NCBI GenBank assembly: GCA_002450095.1
Contig: DJYK01000028.1
Span: 1 to 64,000 of the forward strand
From: Mageeibacillus sp. UBA6980
Lineage (GTDB): Bacteria; Bacillota; Clostridia; Saccharofermentanales; Saccharofermentanaceae
Length of the DNA: 64,000 nt
Reading direction: 5' to 3'
Below, piece after piece: positions 1-6,814 of the stretch (positions are counted from its first letter, which is position 1; each line of letters opens with the position of its first letter). Below the pieces are notes generated by a model. It had not been told where the DNA came from, ran no database searches, and saw nothing but the letters and a program-made list of their open reading frames with translations. Made by a program: the position numbers and the translations under genes.

Positions 1-6
1 TAGACA

Positions 7-19
7 ATATGTAATGACC
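7..19 (+). repeat. Left subterminal inverted repeat of the IS
   Basis: The 13 bases ATATGTAATGACC match the reverse complement of 1536-1548 exactly. The next base on each side does not match, so the repeat is exactly 13 bp. In IS1111 elements these repeats are thought to mark the ends for the transposase-RNA complex. Confidence 0.85.
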
Positions 20-21
20 CC

Positions 22-62
22 CGATTTGTAGGTCCGTGGATTTACCCATATACTACAAATCG
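22..62 (+). other. Left-end hairpin of the IS
   Basis: CGATTTGTAG (22-31) and CTACAAATCG (53-62) form a perfect 10-bp stem with a 21-nt loop. It lies just inside the left inverted repeat and 52 nt before the transposase start. It could be a transposase recognition structure or a leader hairpin that limits read-through into the transposase from outside promoters. The fold is seen; the role is inferred. Confidence 0.55.
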
Positions 63-114
63 TCAAATAAAAAATGTGGTGATGGGAGTTACCGCATACA
101 AATGGAGGTCACAT

Positions 115-1236
115 ATGAAGTATAACACGGTTTATGTAGGTATGGATGTACACAAGGAAACTTTTTCTGTTTGCTGCTACACCAATGAGAAGGAAGAAGC
201 AGAATATTGTCAGACGATGGATGCTCATTACAGCAAGGTTTTGAATTATATCGAAGCTATGAGGTTTCACTATGGTGATGAAGCGTTGTTTATCTGCGGT
301 TATGAAGCAGGGTGTCTCGGATATACTCTGTATCATCAGTTAACAGACCATGGAATTAAGTGTGTCATCCTTGCGCCGACAACTATGTCAAAACCGGCAA
401 ACGAGAAGAAAATGAAGACCGATAAACGCGATGCCACATTGATCGCACGCTGCCTGGCTCACCACGATTACAAGTCTGTCTATATTCCTACAGAACACGA
501 TGAACAGGTGAAAGAGTATATAAGGATGAGGGACGACCACAATCTGGCCCTCAAAAAGATAAAGCAACAGATATTGTCGTTCTGTCTTCGCCATAACTAC
601 AGATACGAAGGTAGTAAGCAGCACTGGACACAAAAACATCTCGATTGGCTCAGAGCATTAGAACCTGAGGAGATTTACAAAGAAATCCTGAATGAATATC
701 TTCTAACATATCAAACCTTGGTAGATAAGATTGAGAGATTGGATCGAAGAATAGAAGGCTTGGCATCAGACGAAGCGTATAACGATAAGGTTAATAAACT
801 TGTATGTTTTTTGGGAATTAAGACACATACCGCTCTATCCGTTATCGTCGAGACCGGTGACTTCAAACGATTTAAGGACGCAAGATCCTATTCGGCATAT
901 TTGGGTCTGGTTCCAGGAGAGAATTCAAGCGGACCAAAGAGAAACGGACTGTCAATTACTAAAGCAGGGAATCGACACATCCGACGATTGTTGGTAGAAG
1001 CGGCACAGAGTTATAGCAGAGGGCAGATCGGTTATAAGTCCAAAGCTCTTAAGGCACGACAAAAAGGAAATGCATCAGAAGTAATTGCATATGCAGACAG
1101 ATCCAACGAGAGACTGCGACGGAAATACTACAACATGACACTGAGGAACAACAAGAGGGCCAACGTCGCCAAGACCGCAATAGCACGTGAACTTTCCTGT
1201 TTCATCTGGGGAATGATGACGGCAAATTACATTTGA
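115..1236 (+). CDS. IS110/IS1111-family DEDD transposase
   Basis: This is the recombinase of the insertion sequence (373 aa). The N-terminal RuvC-like DEDD domain begins with YVGMDVHKE, continues with the Glu of GYEAG, and has the KTDKRDA block around residues 118-124. The C-terminal Transposase_20 domain carries FLGI...YLGLVPGENSSG and ends with the serine block YSRGQIGYKSK. The length is usual for the family. I chose ATG 115 over the longer GTG at 76 because GGAGG sits 6 nt upstream of it (104-108) and the protein then starts just before the conserved catalytic block. No frameshift or stop is seen, so it is probably functional. The family works with a guide RNA encoded by the element's own non-coding end. 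Confidence 0.93.
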   Translation: MKYNTVYVGMDVHKETFSVCCYTNEKEEAEYCQTMDAHYSKVLNYIEAMRFHYGDEALFICGYEAGCLGYTLYHQLTDHGIKCVILAPTTMSKPANEKKMKTDKRDATLIARCLAHHDYKSVYIPTEHDEQVKEYIRMRDDHNLALKKIKQQILSFCLRHNYRYEGSKQHWTQKHLDWLRALEPEEIYKEILNEYLLTYQTLVDKIERLDRRIEGLASDEAYNDKVNKLVCFLGIKTHTALSVIVETGDFKRFKDARSYSAYLGLVPGENSSGPKRNGLSITKAGNRHIRRLLVEAAQSYSRGQIGYKSKALKARQKGNASEVIAYADRSNERLRRKYYNMTLRNNKRANVAKTAIARELSCFIWGMMTANYI

Positions 1237-1379
1237 TTGATAAGAGGAAACAAAATGAACATACAGATTAACGACAGCACTTAACAACAAATAAAGCTCG
1301 GAACACTGAAAACATCTTGAAAGGGCTATGGCCATTTTAAGGTTCGAGTGATGTACGAGAATACTATGTCGGCACAAGT

Positions 1380-1500
1380 AATTGTGATCCACGCTTTTAG
1401 AGGGTATAGCTCACGGCGGACCATTGACCTGTAGGTAACCAATCCACGTATATCAGAGTGGCCAAGGCCGAGAACTGATACTCCATAGCTCTTCTAAGGT
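1380..1500 (+). ncRNA. Candidate bridge RNA (seekRNA) of the IS1111 element
   Basis: The non-coding right end between the transposase stop and the right inverted repeat folds well by eye. A closing stem pairs 1395-1404 (TTTTAGAGGG) with 1490-1499 (TCTTCTAAGG), allowing G-U pairs. Inside it are two hairpins. One at 1418-1445 pairs ATTG/CAAT and ACC/GGT. The other at 1451-1480 pairs TATCAG/CTGATA and has an inner GGCC-AA-GGCC. Two loop-bearing arms closed by a stem fit the known layout of IS110-family guide RNAs, which IS1111 members encode downstream of the transposase. The ends of the RNA and the guide segments are not determined. Confidence 0.55.
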
Positions 1501-1535
1501 GTTTTCAGATACAACTTAATTTTGGTATTGACATA

Positions 1536-1548
1536 GGTCATTACATAT
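1536..1548 (-). repeat. Right subterminal inverted repeat of the IS
   Basis: GGTCATTACATAT is the exact complement of the left repeat at 7-19. The stop codon and last residue of the neighbouring minus-strand reading frame (1541-1546) lie inside this repeat, which suggests the frame now ends in IS sequence. Confidence 0.85.
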
Positions 1549-2221
1549 CAGTATTCTCATAACGCTTGGACTTCGTAAACTCCTGTACCGCTACTTCGAA
1601 GTTTCCTGATTCATAAGCTGTCATCCCCTTCTCATAATGAAATCTCGGAATAACAGTGTTTACGATATATAAGCCTAACAAGACCAAAGCTGTCGCCCCG
1701 ATCACCGGCACGATGATCTTAAGAGCTATTATTCCCCATTTCTTAATGAATCTCTTAAGCTTTTCCATCTTTTGCGGATCTGGGATAATTCTCGCATAAG
1801 AGATCCTCTTTCTTCCGGGTTGCTTTTTCAAGACAAGAAGCCAGACTCCCGATACCAGAATAAGACCGGAACCTATGAACAGGGTATAAGTACCGATATC
1901 GATAGAAATACCATACGTCAGATCCTCACGCACTTTATCCAGTATTGTCATATATACAAGAAGCGATAGCAAGGATCCTAATACACCGTCAACGATCAAT
2001 ACTATACTGTACCTCTGAAAAGAACATACTATGCCGGCAATGCCAATCACCCATACGGCGATCGAGAGAGTCCCGATATACTGATTGATCTTTATCGATA
2101 TACTTCCGAGAAAAGGTACTATCCCCGTATATGCATCGAGAAAAAGCGACAATATGTATATCGCCCCGCCGACGATTCCCATAATCTTTGCACCAAGTAA
2201 ACCGTTCTCAGACCTGTCCAT
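1541..2221 (-). pseudogene. Membrane protein, 3' end truncated by the IS
   Basis: The 226-aa frame begins with a good ribosome binding site (GGGAGGT, 7 nt spacing). It has five predicted membrane spans, at about residues 13-32, 45-65, 72-92, 110-128 and 162-188. After the last span comes YEKGMTAYESGNFEVAVQEF, a tetratricopeptide-like helix pair. It then stops at KRYENTDM, where this repeat type would normally continue with more helices. The stop codon lies inside the right inverted repeat of the insertion sequence. I infer that the original protein had a longer C-terminal repeat domain outside the membrane and was cut by the insertion. I do not recognise a named family for the membrane part. 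The shortened protein could still be made. Confidence 0.7.
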
Positions 2222-2391
2222 ATCATCTACCTCCCATCCTATGAGTAGTATATCAGCGTATAGACAGCCTCATTTGCACCAAACAGGTGGGAACGTAACG
2301 AGAACAGCAAGGCTTTTATCCGTTATAAATCCATTCACTATTTCAATGATTAACACCGCGATTCGCCGTTTCTTATTGTTAATTATGTTAA

Positions 2392-2419
2392 TTGCTCCGT
2401 TTGTGAGCAGTAATATAAT
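2392..2419 (+). promoter_or_regulatory. Promoter of the small lipoprotein gene
   Basis: TTGCTC (2392-2397) and a perfect TATAAT (2414-2419) are separated by 16 bp, 45 nt before the start codon. Just downstream is a 12-bp direct repeat with one mismatch (2426-2437 and 2438-2449) that runs up to the ribosome binding site. It could be a regulator site or a small slippage duplication. Confidence 0.6.
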
Positions 2420-2463
2420 CAAACAGGCTTAAGCGAAGGCTTGAGCGAAAGGAGATAAAGAAA

Positions 2464-2958
2464 ATGAAGAAGAGAATCATTACTAATGTATTGGCAGTAT
2501 CTGTTGTAGCCACTATGGCAATGAGCGTTGCAGCGTGCGGAAATCAGACAGAGGAAACAGCAGCCGAGACAGTAGTCGAGACATCTGCTGAGGAAACTGT
2601 TGAAGAAACCGAGGAGACAGTTGTTGAGGAAACAGTTGCTGTTGAGTCTGAAGTTGTTGAGACTGAGGCTGCAGTTGAGATCGAGTATTCAATCGATGAG
2701 GCTATCCTCGGAACATGGAGCTTCGAGGACAACGGTATCGTAACAGTTTACACATTCAACGATGACAACACTGCTGTTGTCGAGTTCTCAGGCGAGGGCT
2801 TCGAGGAGCCTACCGCAATCGACTGCACATTCTCTGCTGACGGACAGACACTGGCACTTTATGTTGACGGCATCGAATCAGACAGAGCCGTTTATGTAAT
2901 CGATGGCGATACACTTACGATCGGCGAAGGCGAAGAGGCTATCGTATTGGCAAGATAA
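2464..2958 (+). CDS. Small acidic lipoprotein
   Basis: This 164-aa secreted lipoprotein has a signal peptide ending in the lipobox SVAAC (Cys about residue 25), so it should be anchored on the outer face of the membrane. Residues about 28-75 are an extended acidic stretch of repeated EETVVE/EETVAVE units, probably a flexible stalk. Residues about 80-164 form a compact beta-rich domain beginning ILGTWSFED, resembling the lipocalin-like DUF5640 type of domain that Clostridia often carry on such stalks. GGAGA lies 9 nt upstream of the ATG. It has its own promoter and terminator and is therefore monocistronic. The ligand is unknown. Confidence 0.8.
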   Translation: MKKRIITNVLAVSVVATMAMSVAACGNQTEETAAETVVETSAEETVEETEETVVEETVAVESEVVETEAAVEIEYSIDEAILGTWSFEDNGIVTVYTFNDDNTAVVEFSGEGFEEPTAIDCTFSADGQTLALYVDGIESDRAVYVIDGDTLTIGEGEEAIVLAR

Positions 2959-2983
2959 TAACAGCTTAACGCTTGGTATTAAT

Positions 2984-3020
2984 GTGGCTGTCTCATATCT
3001 GTGAGGCGGCCACTATTTTT
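2984..3020 (+). terminator. Rho-independent terminator of the lipoprotein gene
   Basis: GTGGC (2984-2988) pairs with GCCAC (3009-3013), with further pairing of TCTCA and TGAG inside, followed by TATTTTT. Confidence 0.7.
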
Positions 3021-3053
3021 ATGCCAAAGAAAAACTTCAAAGCGAGCGGCCAA

Positions 3054-3165
3054 TTCGCAAAGTCATTCACAAATATGAGCTGATTTGTGAATAGGTTTGC
3101 GAAAATAGGGCGTTTTTCACAATCTCATTCACAAAAATCGTAGTATTTGTGAATGGGTTTGTGAA
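3054..3165. repeat. Twin 50-bp long palindromes built from TTTGTGAA units
   Basis: Two adjacent imperfect palindromes, each 50 bp long, share the same design. The first (3054-3103) reads TTCGCAAA, 3 nt, ATTCACAAAT, 8 nt, ATTTGTGAAT, 3 nt, TTTGCGAA. The second (3116-3165) reads TTCACAA, 4 nt, ATTCACAAA, 10 nt, TTTGTGAAT, 3 nt, TTTGTGAA. They lie 12 bp apart between the lipoprotein terminator and the tRNA-Leu terminator and contain no gene. They could be a small dispersed palindromic element, a cruciform, or multiple sites for a DNA-binding protein. Confidence 0.8.
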
Positions 3166-3194
3166 TATTAGCCTGGTTCAATTCAATATTGGAT

Positions 3195-3228
3195 AAAAAA
3201 ACTCTTCATGAAAACACATGAAGAGTTT
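3195..3228 (-). terminator. Terminator of the tRNA-Leu transcript
   Basis: On the minus strand, AAACTCTTCATG and CATGAAGAGTTT form a 12-bp stem with a 6-nt loop, followed by a run of seven T. It begins 8 nt after the tRNA 3' end. Confidence 0.85.
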
Positions 3229-3235
3229 AAAAGTT

Positions 3236-3318
3236 TGGTGCGGGTGACAGGGGTCGAACCTGCACGATCGCTCACCAGAACCTAAATCTGGCATGTCTGC
3301 CAATTCCATCACACCCGC
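3236..3318 (-). tRNA. tRNA-Leu (anticodon UAG)
   Basis: The 5' acceptor strand GCGGGTG pairs with CACCCGC at the 3' end, followed by discriminator A and an encoded CCA. The anticodon stem CCAGA/TCTGG holds the loop TTTAGGT, giving anticodon TAG, which reads CUA and CUN leucine codons. The T arm has GGTTCGACCCC. The extra arm is enlarged, as expected for a class II tRNA such as leucine. The gene stands alone with its own terminator. Confidence 0.93.
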
Positions 3319-3367
3319 AAACGTCAATAATTATAAGGCTTACGGGAGGAATTCGCAACTTAGTGTT

Positions 3368-4123
3368 TTAGCTTAATTTACCGTAGTCTTCAGCGGATAC
3401 TGCTTCAAGCCATTCATTGCTCGTCTGTTCTCCCTCAACTTCTATGGCAAGATGCGAGAACCATGAGTCAGGAGCCGCTCCATGCCAGTGCTTAACTTCT
3501 GCCGGTATATTGATGACCGTACCGGGAGTCATTTCTACGGCCTCTTTCCCCCACTCCTGATAATAACCTCTTCCGCCGATACAGATGAGCATCTGTCCGC
3601 CGCCCTTTACGGCATGATGGATGTGCCAGTTGTTACGGCAACCGGGCTCAAAGGTTACGTTAAATACAGGAACCTGTTCCGTCGAGACAGGAGCCAGATA
3701 GCTTTGTCCGACAAAGAACTGACCGTAAGGATTCTCTTCTCCTATCGGGAAGCAGATAGTGTTCTGATATCTGTCCTTGTCGGTAAGCTCAGGAACTTCC
3801 TCGTTCCAGATATCTTTCGCAAGGCGGAAGACAGTCCAGCCTTTGGGCCAGCCGACATACATAGTGGCATGAGTGATTATCGCCGCGATCTCTTCTTTGG
3901 TAACACCATGTGCTTTCGCATTCTGAAGATGATAAGACAAGGATGAATCCGTTATATCGGATGCCATCAAAGACACCACCGTGATGATGCACTTCGTCTT
4001 AACATCGATCGCTTCCTCATTCCATACTTCACCGAAGAGCACATCATCGTTAAGATGTGCGAACATCGGGGCGAATCCGCCAAGTTGATCTCTTCCTGCC
4101 GTCTGTACTATCTTCTCTGCCAT
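3368..4123 (-). CDS. Carboxymuconolactone decarboxylase-like / cupin fusion protein
   Basis: This 251-aa two-domain protein has an N-terminal all-alpha CMD/AhpD-like domain (residues about 10-105). A C-terminal cupin follows (about 135-240), with metal-ligand histidines in NWHIHH and later VKHWHG. The fusion is common in Clostridia and is often annotated as a CMD-family protein; the substrate is unknown. The CMD part has SYHLQNA where redox-active relatives carry a Cys before the His, so a peroxidase-type cysteine mechanism is unlikely. It starts 1 nt after the aldo-keto reductase stop and its ribosome binding site lies inside that gene, so the two are co-expressed. A role in oxidising or isomerising small carbonyl compounds together with the reductase is an inference. 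Confidence 0.85.
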   Translation of the reverse strand: MAEKIVQTAGRDQLGGFAPMFAHLNDDVLFGEVWNEEAIDVKTKCIITVVSLMASDITDSSLSYHLQNAKAHGVTKEEIAAIITHATMYVGWPKGWTVFRLAKDIWNEEVPELTDKDRYQNTICFPIGEENPYGQFFVGQSYLAPVSTEQVPVFNVTFEPGCRNNWHIHHAVKGGGQMLICIGGRGYYQEWGKEAVEMTPGTVINIPAEVKHWHGAAPDSWFSHLAIEVEGEQTSNEWLEAVSAEDYGKLS

Positions 4124-4124
4124 T

Positions 4125-5189
4125 TTATTTCTCTCCTTCTATTATCTTTTGTGTACCTGTTGACCACACATGCTTCTTCGAGACATCAGTCCTTCTGTTC
4201 TGAGCCATTACGCCTGCAAGCGGATGCGGTGAATACGGTTCTTCAAGAAACCTTACCTCTTCATCCGTAAGCTTAAGATCAGCGGCTTTGACTGCACCTT
4301 CTATATGATGGAGCTTAGTCGCACCTACTACAGGTGATGTTACTTTCGTAAGAAGCCATGCAATGGATATTTCCGTCATGGTCACGCCGCGTTTTAAGGA
4401 AAGCTCTTCCACACGATCGATGATCACGGCATCCTGCTTGGCAGTGGCATCATACTTAAACTTGGCATAAGTGTCCTCCGCTGCGCGCTTGGTGTCACCC
4501 GCACCGGGTCTTCTCGACAGTCTTCCGCTCGCGAGTGCACTGTACGGAGTGAGTGCGATATTCTCTTCCTCGCAATACGGGACCATCTCACGTTCCTCTT
4601 CACGGAAGATAAGGTTATAGTGTCCCTGAACAGAAACAAATTCGGCGAACCCTTCCCTTTGTGCCAGAGCATTAGCCTTGGCAATCTGCCATGCGAAGCA
4701 ATTCGAAATGCCTATGTATCTGGCTTTTCCCGCCTTCACAATGCGGTTCAGACCGTCCATGATGTCATACAGATCCGTATTCCAATCCCACATGTGATAG
4801 ATATAAAGGTCAACGTAATCCATTCCCAGATTCTTAAGACTCGTGTTGATCATGTTCTCTATATGCTGCTGACCGCTTATCTCCTTCTCGATCTCATCAG
4901 GAGTACGCGGCAGAAATTTTGTCGCTACGACTACGTCTTCGCGCTTCGTAAGATCTCTAAGAGCGCGACCGACATACTGCTCACTTGTCCCGCTCTGATA
5001 AGCGATAGCCGTATCGTAGAAGTTAACTCCGAGCTCCAATCCTCTTTTGATGATCTGTCTTGAGTGTTCTTCATCAAGTGTCCAGCTGTGCTGCCCGTTT
5101 GCCGCATCGCCAAAGCCCATGCATCCCATACAGATGCGGGAAACAATAAGGTCGGAATTACCGAGTCTGACCTTAGGTAGATCTGCCAT
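4125..5189 (-). CDS. Aldo/keto reductase
   Basis: This 354-aa NAD(P)H-dependent oxidoreductase has a TIM-barrel fold. The catalytic tetrad is visible: Asp in NFYDTA and Tyr in AIAYQSG, Lys in VVATKF, and His in LYIYHMWD. The C-terminal cofactor region carries the SPVVGATKLHH block. Length and motifs match the YajO/Tas-like cytosolic reductases that reduce aldehydes and ketones. It is the middle gene of a three-gene operon behind a TetR regulator, which points to a response to a reactive carbonyl or another small xenobiotic. The natural substrate cannot be named from sequence. Confidence 0.92.
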   Translation of the reverse strand: MADLPKVRLGNSDLIVSRICMGCMGFGDAANGQHSWTLDEEHSRQIIKRGLELGVNFYDTAIAYQSGTSEQYVGRALRDLTKREDVVVATKFLPRTPDEIEKEISGQQHIENMINTSLKNLGMDYVDLYIYHMWDWNTDLYDIMDGLNRIVKAGKARYIGISNCFAWQIAKANALAQREGFAEFVSVQGHYNLIFREEEREMVPYCEEENIALTPYSALASGRLSRRPGAGDTKRAAEDTYAKFKYDATAKQDAVIIDRVEELSLKRGVTMTEISIAWLLTKVTSPVVGATKLHHIEGAVKAADLKLTDEEVRFLEEPYSPHPLAGVMAQNRRTDVSKKHVWSTGTQKIIEGEK

Positions 5190-5228
5190 TTTGTTAACCT
5201 CCTCTAATCTTAACTTATGTATCCGGGT

Positions 5229-5846
5229 TTATAAGAGTTTAAGAATACAGTTATTTGTTATTTCAAATATCGACTGATATGTATAATCTACGTTCGCCGA
5301 TTTCATGGCCTCACGCTGCTTATCGGTTACGGACGTATAAGGATAGATCCCGAACATAAACGGAAAGAAAGCATATATGAAGCTCTGAATATCCTGCTCG
5401 GATTTTCTCTTACAAAACTTCGTAAGGATCTTTCTTACATTCTTCATGGATTCCCCGTAAGCGAGCTTAAAGGAGACCAGAAGTTCCGGTCTGCTGTTAG
5501 CTTCCATATCGTAATTATTCATAGAAAGAAGCTTCAAAAGCTGCTCCCTGTTCGCGAGAGAGGTCGCTATCTTCTCCGCGATCTGCGCTTTGGTAAGACT
5601 GTCGTTATCATGGATTATAGATTCCAATTCTTCGTTCCAGCGGATATATTCACGCTCGAACAATGCCAGGAATATCTCTTCTTTTGTCTGATAGTAGTTA
5701 TATATCGTAGGTCTGGAGAAAGAAGTCTCGTTTCCTATCTGCTTAAGCGTAATGTCCTTAAAGCTCATTGTCTTATAGAGCTTCTCACATGCGTTGATGA
5801 TCTCTTCTTTCCTTGAAGCGGTTCTCTCGGGTGATCCCTTCGGCAT
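5229..5846 (-). CDS. TetR-family transcriptional regulator
   Basis: This 205-aa one-component repressor has an N-terminal helix-turn-helix (residues about 12-58, with ITLKQIGNETSFSRPTIYNYY and the usual F...KEE follow-on). A helical ligand-binding and dimer domain makes up the rest. Its own promoter region contains two copies of a palindromic site, so autorepression is likely. The aldo-keto reductase gene starts 39 nt downstream on the same strand, making this the first gene of a tetR-reductase-cupin operon. GGAGGG lies 6 nt before the ATG. The inducer is unknown. Confidence 0.92.
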   Translation of the reverse strand: MPKGSPERTASRKEEIINACEKLYKTMSFKDITLKQIGNETSFSRPTIYNYYQTKEEIFLALFEREYIRWNEELESIIHDNDSLTKAQIAEKIATSLANREQLLKLLSMNNYDMEANSRPELLVSFKLAYGESMKNVRKILTKFCKRKSEQDIQSFIYAFFPFMFGIYPYTSVTDKQREAMKSANVDYTYQSIFEITNNCILKLL

Positions 5847-5858
5847 ATCCGTCCCTCC

Positions 5859-5910
5859 ATTCTGACATCACGTCAATATCATTATAACCCATTCTGACAC
5901 GATGTCAATA
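5859..5910 (-). promoter_or_regulatory. Consensus promoter with two TetR-type operators
   Basis: On the minus strand, TTGACA (5903-5908) and TATAAT (5881-5886) are both perfect consensus boxes with a 16-bp spacer. Two near-identical 20-bp sites centre on TGACATCACGTCA (5863-5875) and TGACACGATGTCA (5895-5907). The second is a perfect palindrome overlapping the -35 box. The first lies between the -10 box and the ribosome binding site. The centres are 32 bp apart, about three helical turns, so two dimers could bind one DNA face. This predicts strong expression when the regulator is released. Confidence 0.85.
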
Positions 5911-5931
5911 ATTGCCTTATGCCTTTTCTCC

Positions 5932-6729
5932 TTATTTACAAGCGGCCTCGAAGCGGTCGATGACCTTCATCATATCCTCAGGGATATAAGCCTTACCCGA
6001 AGCTAAGATGTCATCCGGTATACCGTAAGCTCCCTCGGCAATCGCTCCGGCTATTGCACACAATGTATCCGTGTCGCCTCCTATATACATGACATTGCGA
6101 AGGGTCTGCTCGAAGTCTTCCGCTTCCAAGAAACACTCGAACGCTTCAGGCATGGTATGCATACAGTCCTCAACATGGAAGTAGGAAGGACGGATCTCAT
6201 CCAATGTCCTTGAAAGGTTGTATCCGAATTCATTTACGATATACTCACGGATCTCATCCTTAGTCGACCCGTTCCTTGCCATAAAGATCGCTGCGGCAAC
6301 TGACTCCGCACCCTTTACGCCTTCAGGATGGTTGTGGGAAACCTCGGCCGTCCATCTCGCGACTTCGCGGGTACGCTCCATAGTGCCATAGAGCCAACCT
6401 GCAGAAGACACTCTCATTCCGGAACCGTTGCCGTAGCTTCCGTAAGGCTTGGGATCAGATGAGAGGACCCAACTTATAAACCTGGCTCCGTATCCTGCAT
6501 TGGGATACTTCTGCCCCCACTTCTTCATGCATCTGATAAGAGCGGCCTTGGTCTCTTTCTCACCCGCATCAGGACCCGCTTCCATAAGTGCCTCCGCGAC
6601 CGCTGCAGTCATTACGGAATCATCGGTAAAGATGCTCCTTCTCGTGAACAGTTCAAACTCTCTGCTCTTATCTCCGCGATCAAACTCGAATCTGCTTCCT
6701 ACGATATCTCCGATTATTGCTCCTAACAT
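5932..6729 (-). CDS. ADP-ribosylglycohydrolase (DraG family)
   Basis: This 265-aa enzyme of the DraG/ARH fold removes ADP-ribose from modified proteins, nucleic acids or small molecules using two Mg ions. The metal-binding signatures are present: GAIIGDIVGSRFEF at the N terminus, FTDDSVMT near residue 35, and GGDTDTLCAIAGAIAEG near residues 218-234. I chose the second ATG (6727-6729) because GGAGG lies 8 nt before it; the first ATG is too close to that site. A macrodomain protein, which also handles ADP-ribose, starts upstream on the same strand with an 85-nt gap. No ADP-ribosyltransferase is visible nearby, so the target is unknown. Confidence 0.9.
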   Translation of the reverse strand: MLGAIIGDIVGSRFEFDRGDKSREFELFTRRSIFTDDSVMTAAVAEALMEAGPDAGEKETKAALIRCMKKWGQKYPNAGYGARFISWVLSSDPKPYGSYGNGSGMRVSSAGWLYGTMERTREVARWTAEVSHNHPEGVKGAESVAAAIFMARNGSTKDEIREYIVNEFGYNLSRTLDEIRPSYFHVEDCMHTMPEAFECFLEAEDFEQTLRNVMYIGGDTDTLCAIAGAIAEGAYGIPDDILASGKAYIPEDMMKVIDRFEAACK

Positions 6730-6814
6730 TATCATTACCTCCGTTTATGAGTTTTTGGTTATGTTTAGATTCTATCAGGAGCGATCACGCGATACGTCAA
6801 TCTGAGATTGACAT

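Larger units (their letters stand above)
1..1550 (+). mobile_element. IS110-family insertion sequence, IS1111 group
   Basis: A single DEDD-type transposase gene lies between two perfect 13-bp inverted repeats (ATATGTAATGACC at 7-19 and its complement at 1536-1548). Repeats lying slightly inside the element ends are typical of the IS1111 group of the IS110 family. About 300 nt downstream of the transposase are non-coding, which in this group carries the guide RNA. The exact ends are not defined: the left flank falls outside the window, and the right end lies a few bases beyond 1548, inside or just past the 3' end of a minus-strand gene. The family normally makes no classic target duplication, so none was expected. 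Confidence 0.85.

Noticed and set aside
76..114. Upstream GTG start extending the transposase by 13 residues
   Set aside because: The extension lacks a ribosome binding site and is not part of the conserved domain; ATG 115 has GGAGG at the right distance.
1075..1392. 105-aa minus-strand open frame across the transposase end and IS right end
   Set aside because: It runs through the conserved transposase C terminus and the structured RNA region on the opposite strand, without a ribosome binding site.
2426..2449. 12-bp direct repeat before the lipoprotein as a binding site
   Set aside because: Two adjacent near-identical units next to a ribosome binding site are as well explained by a slippage duplication; no symmetry or second site is present.
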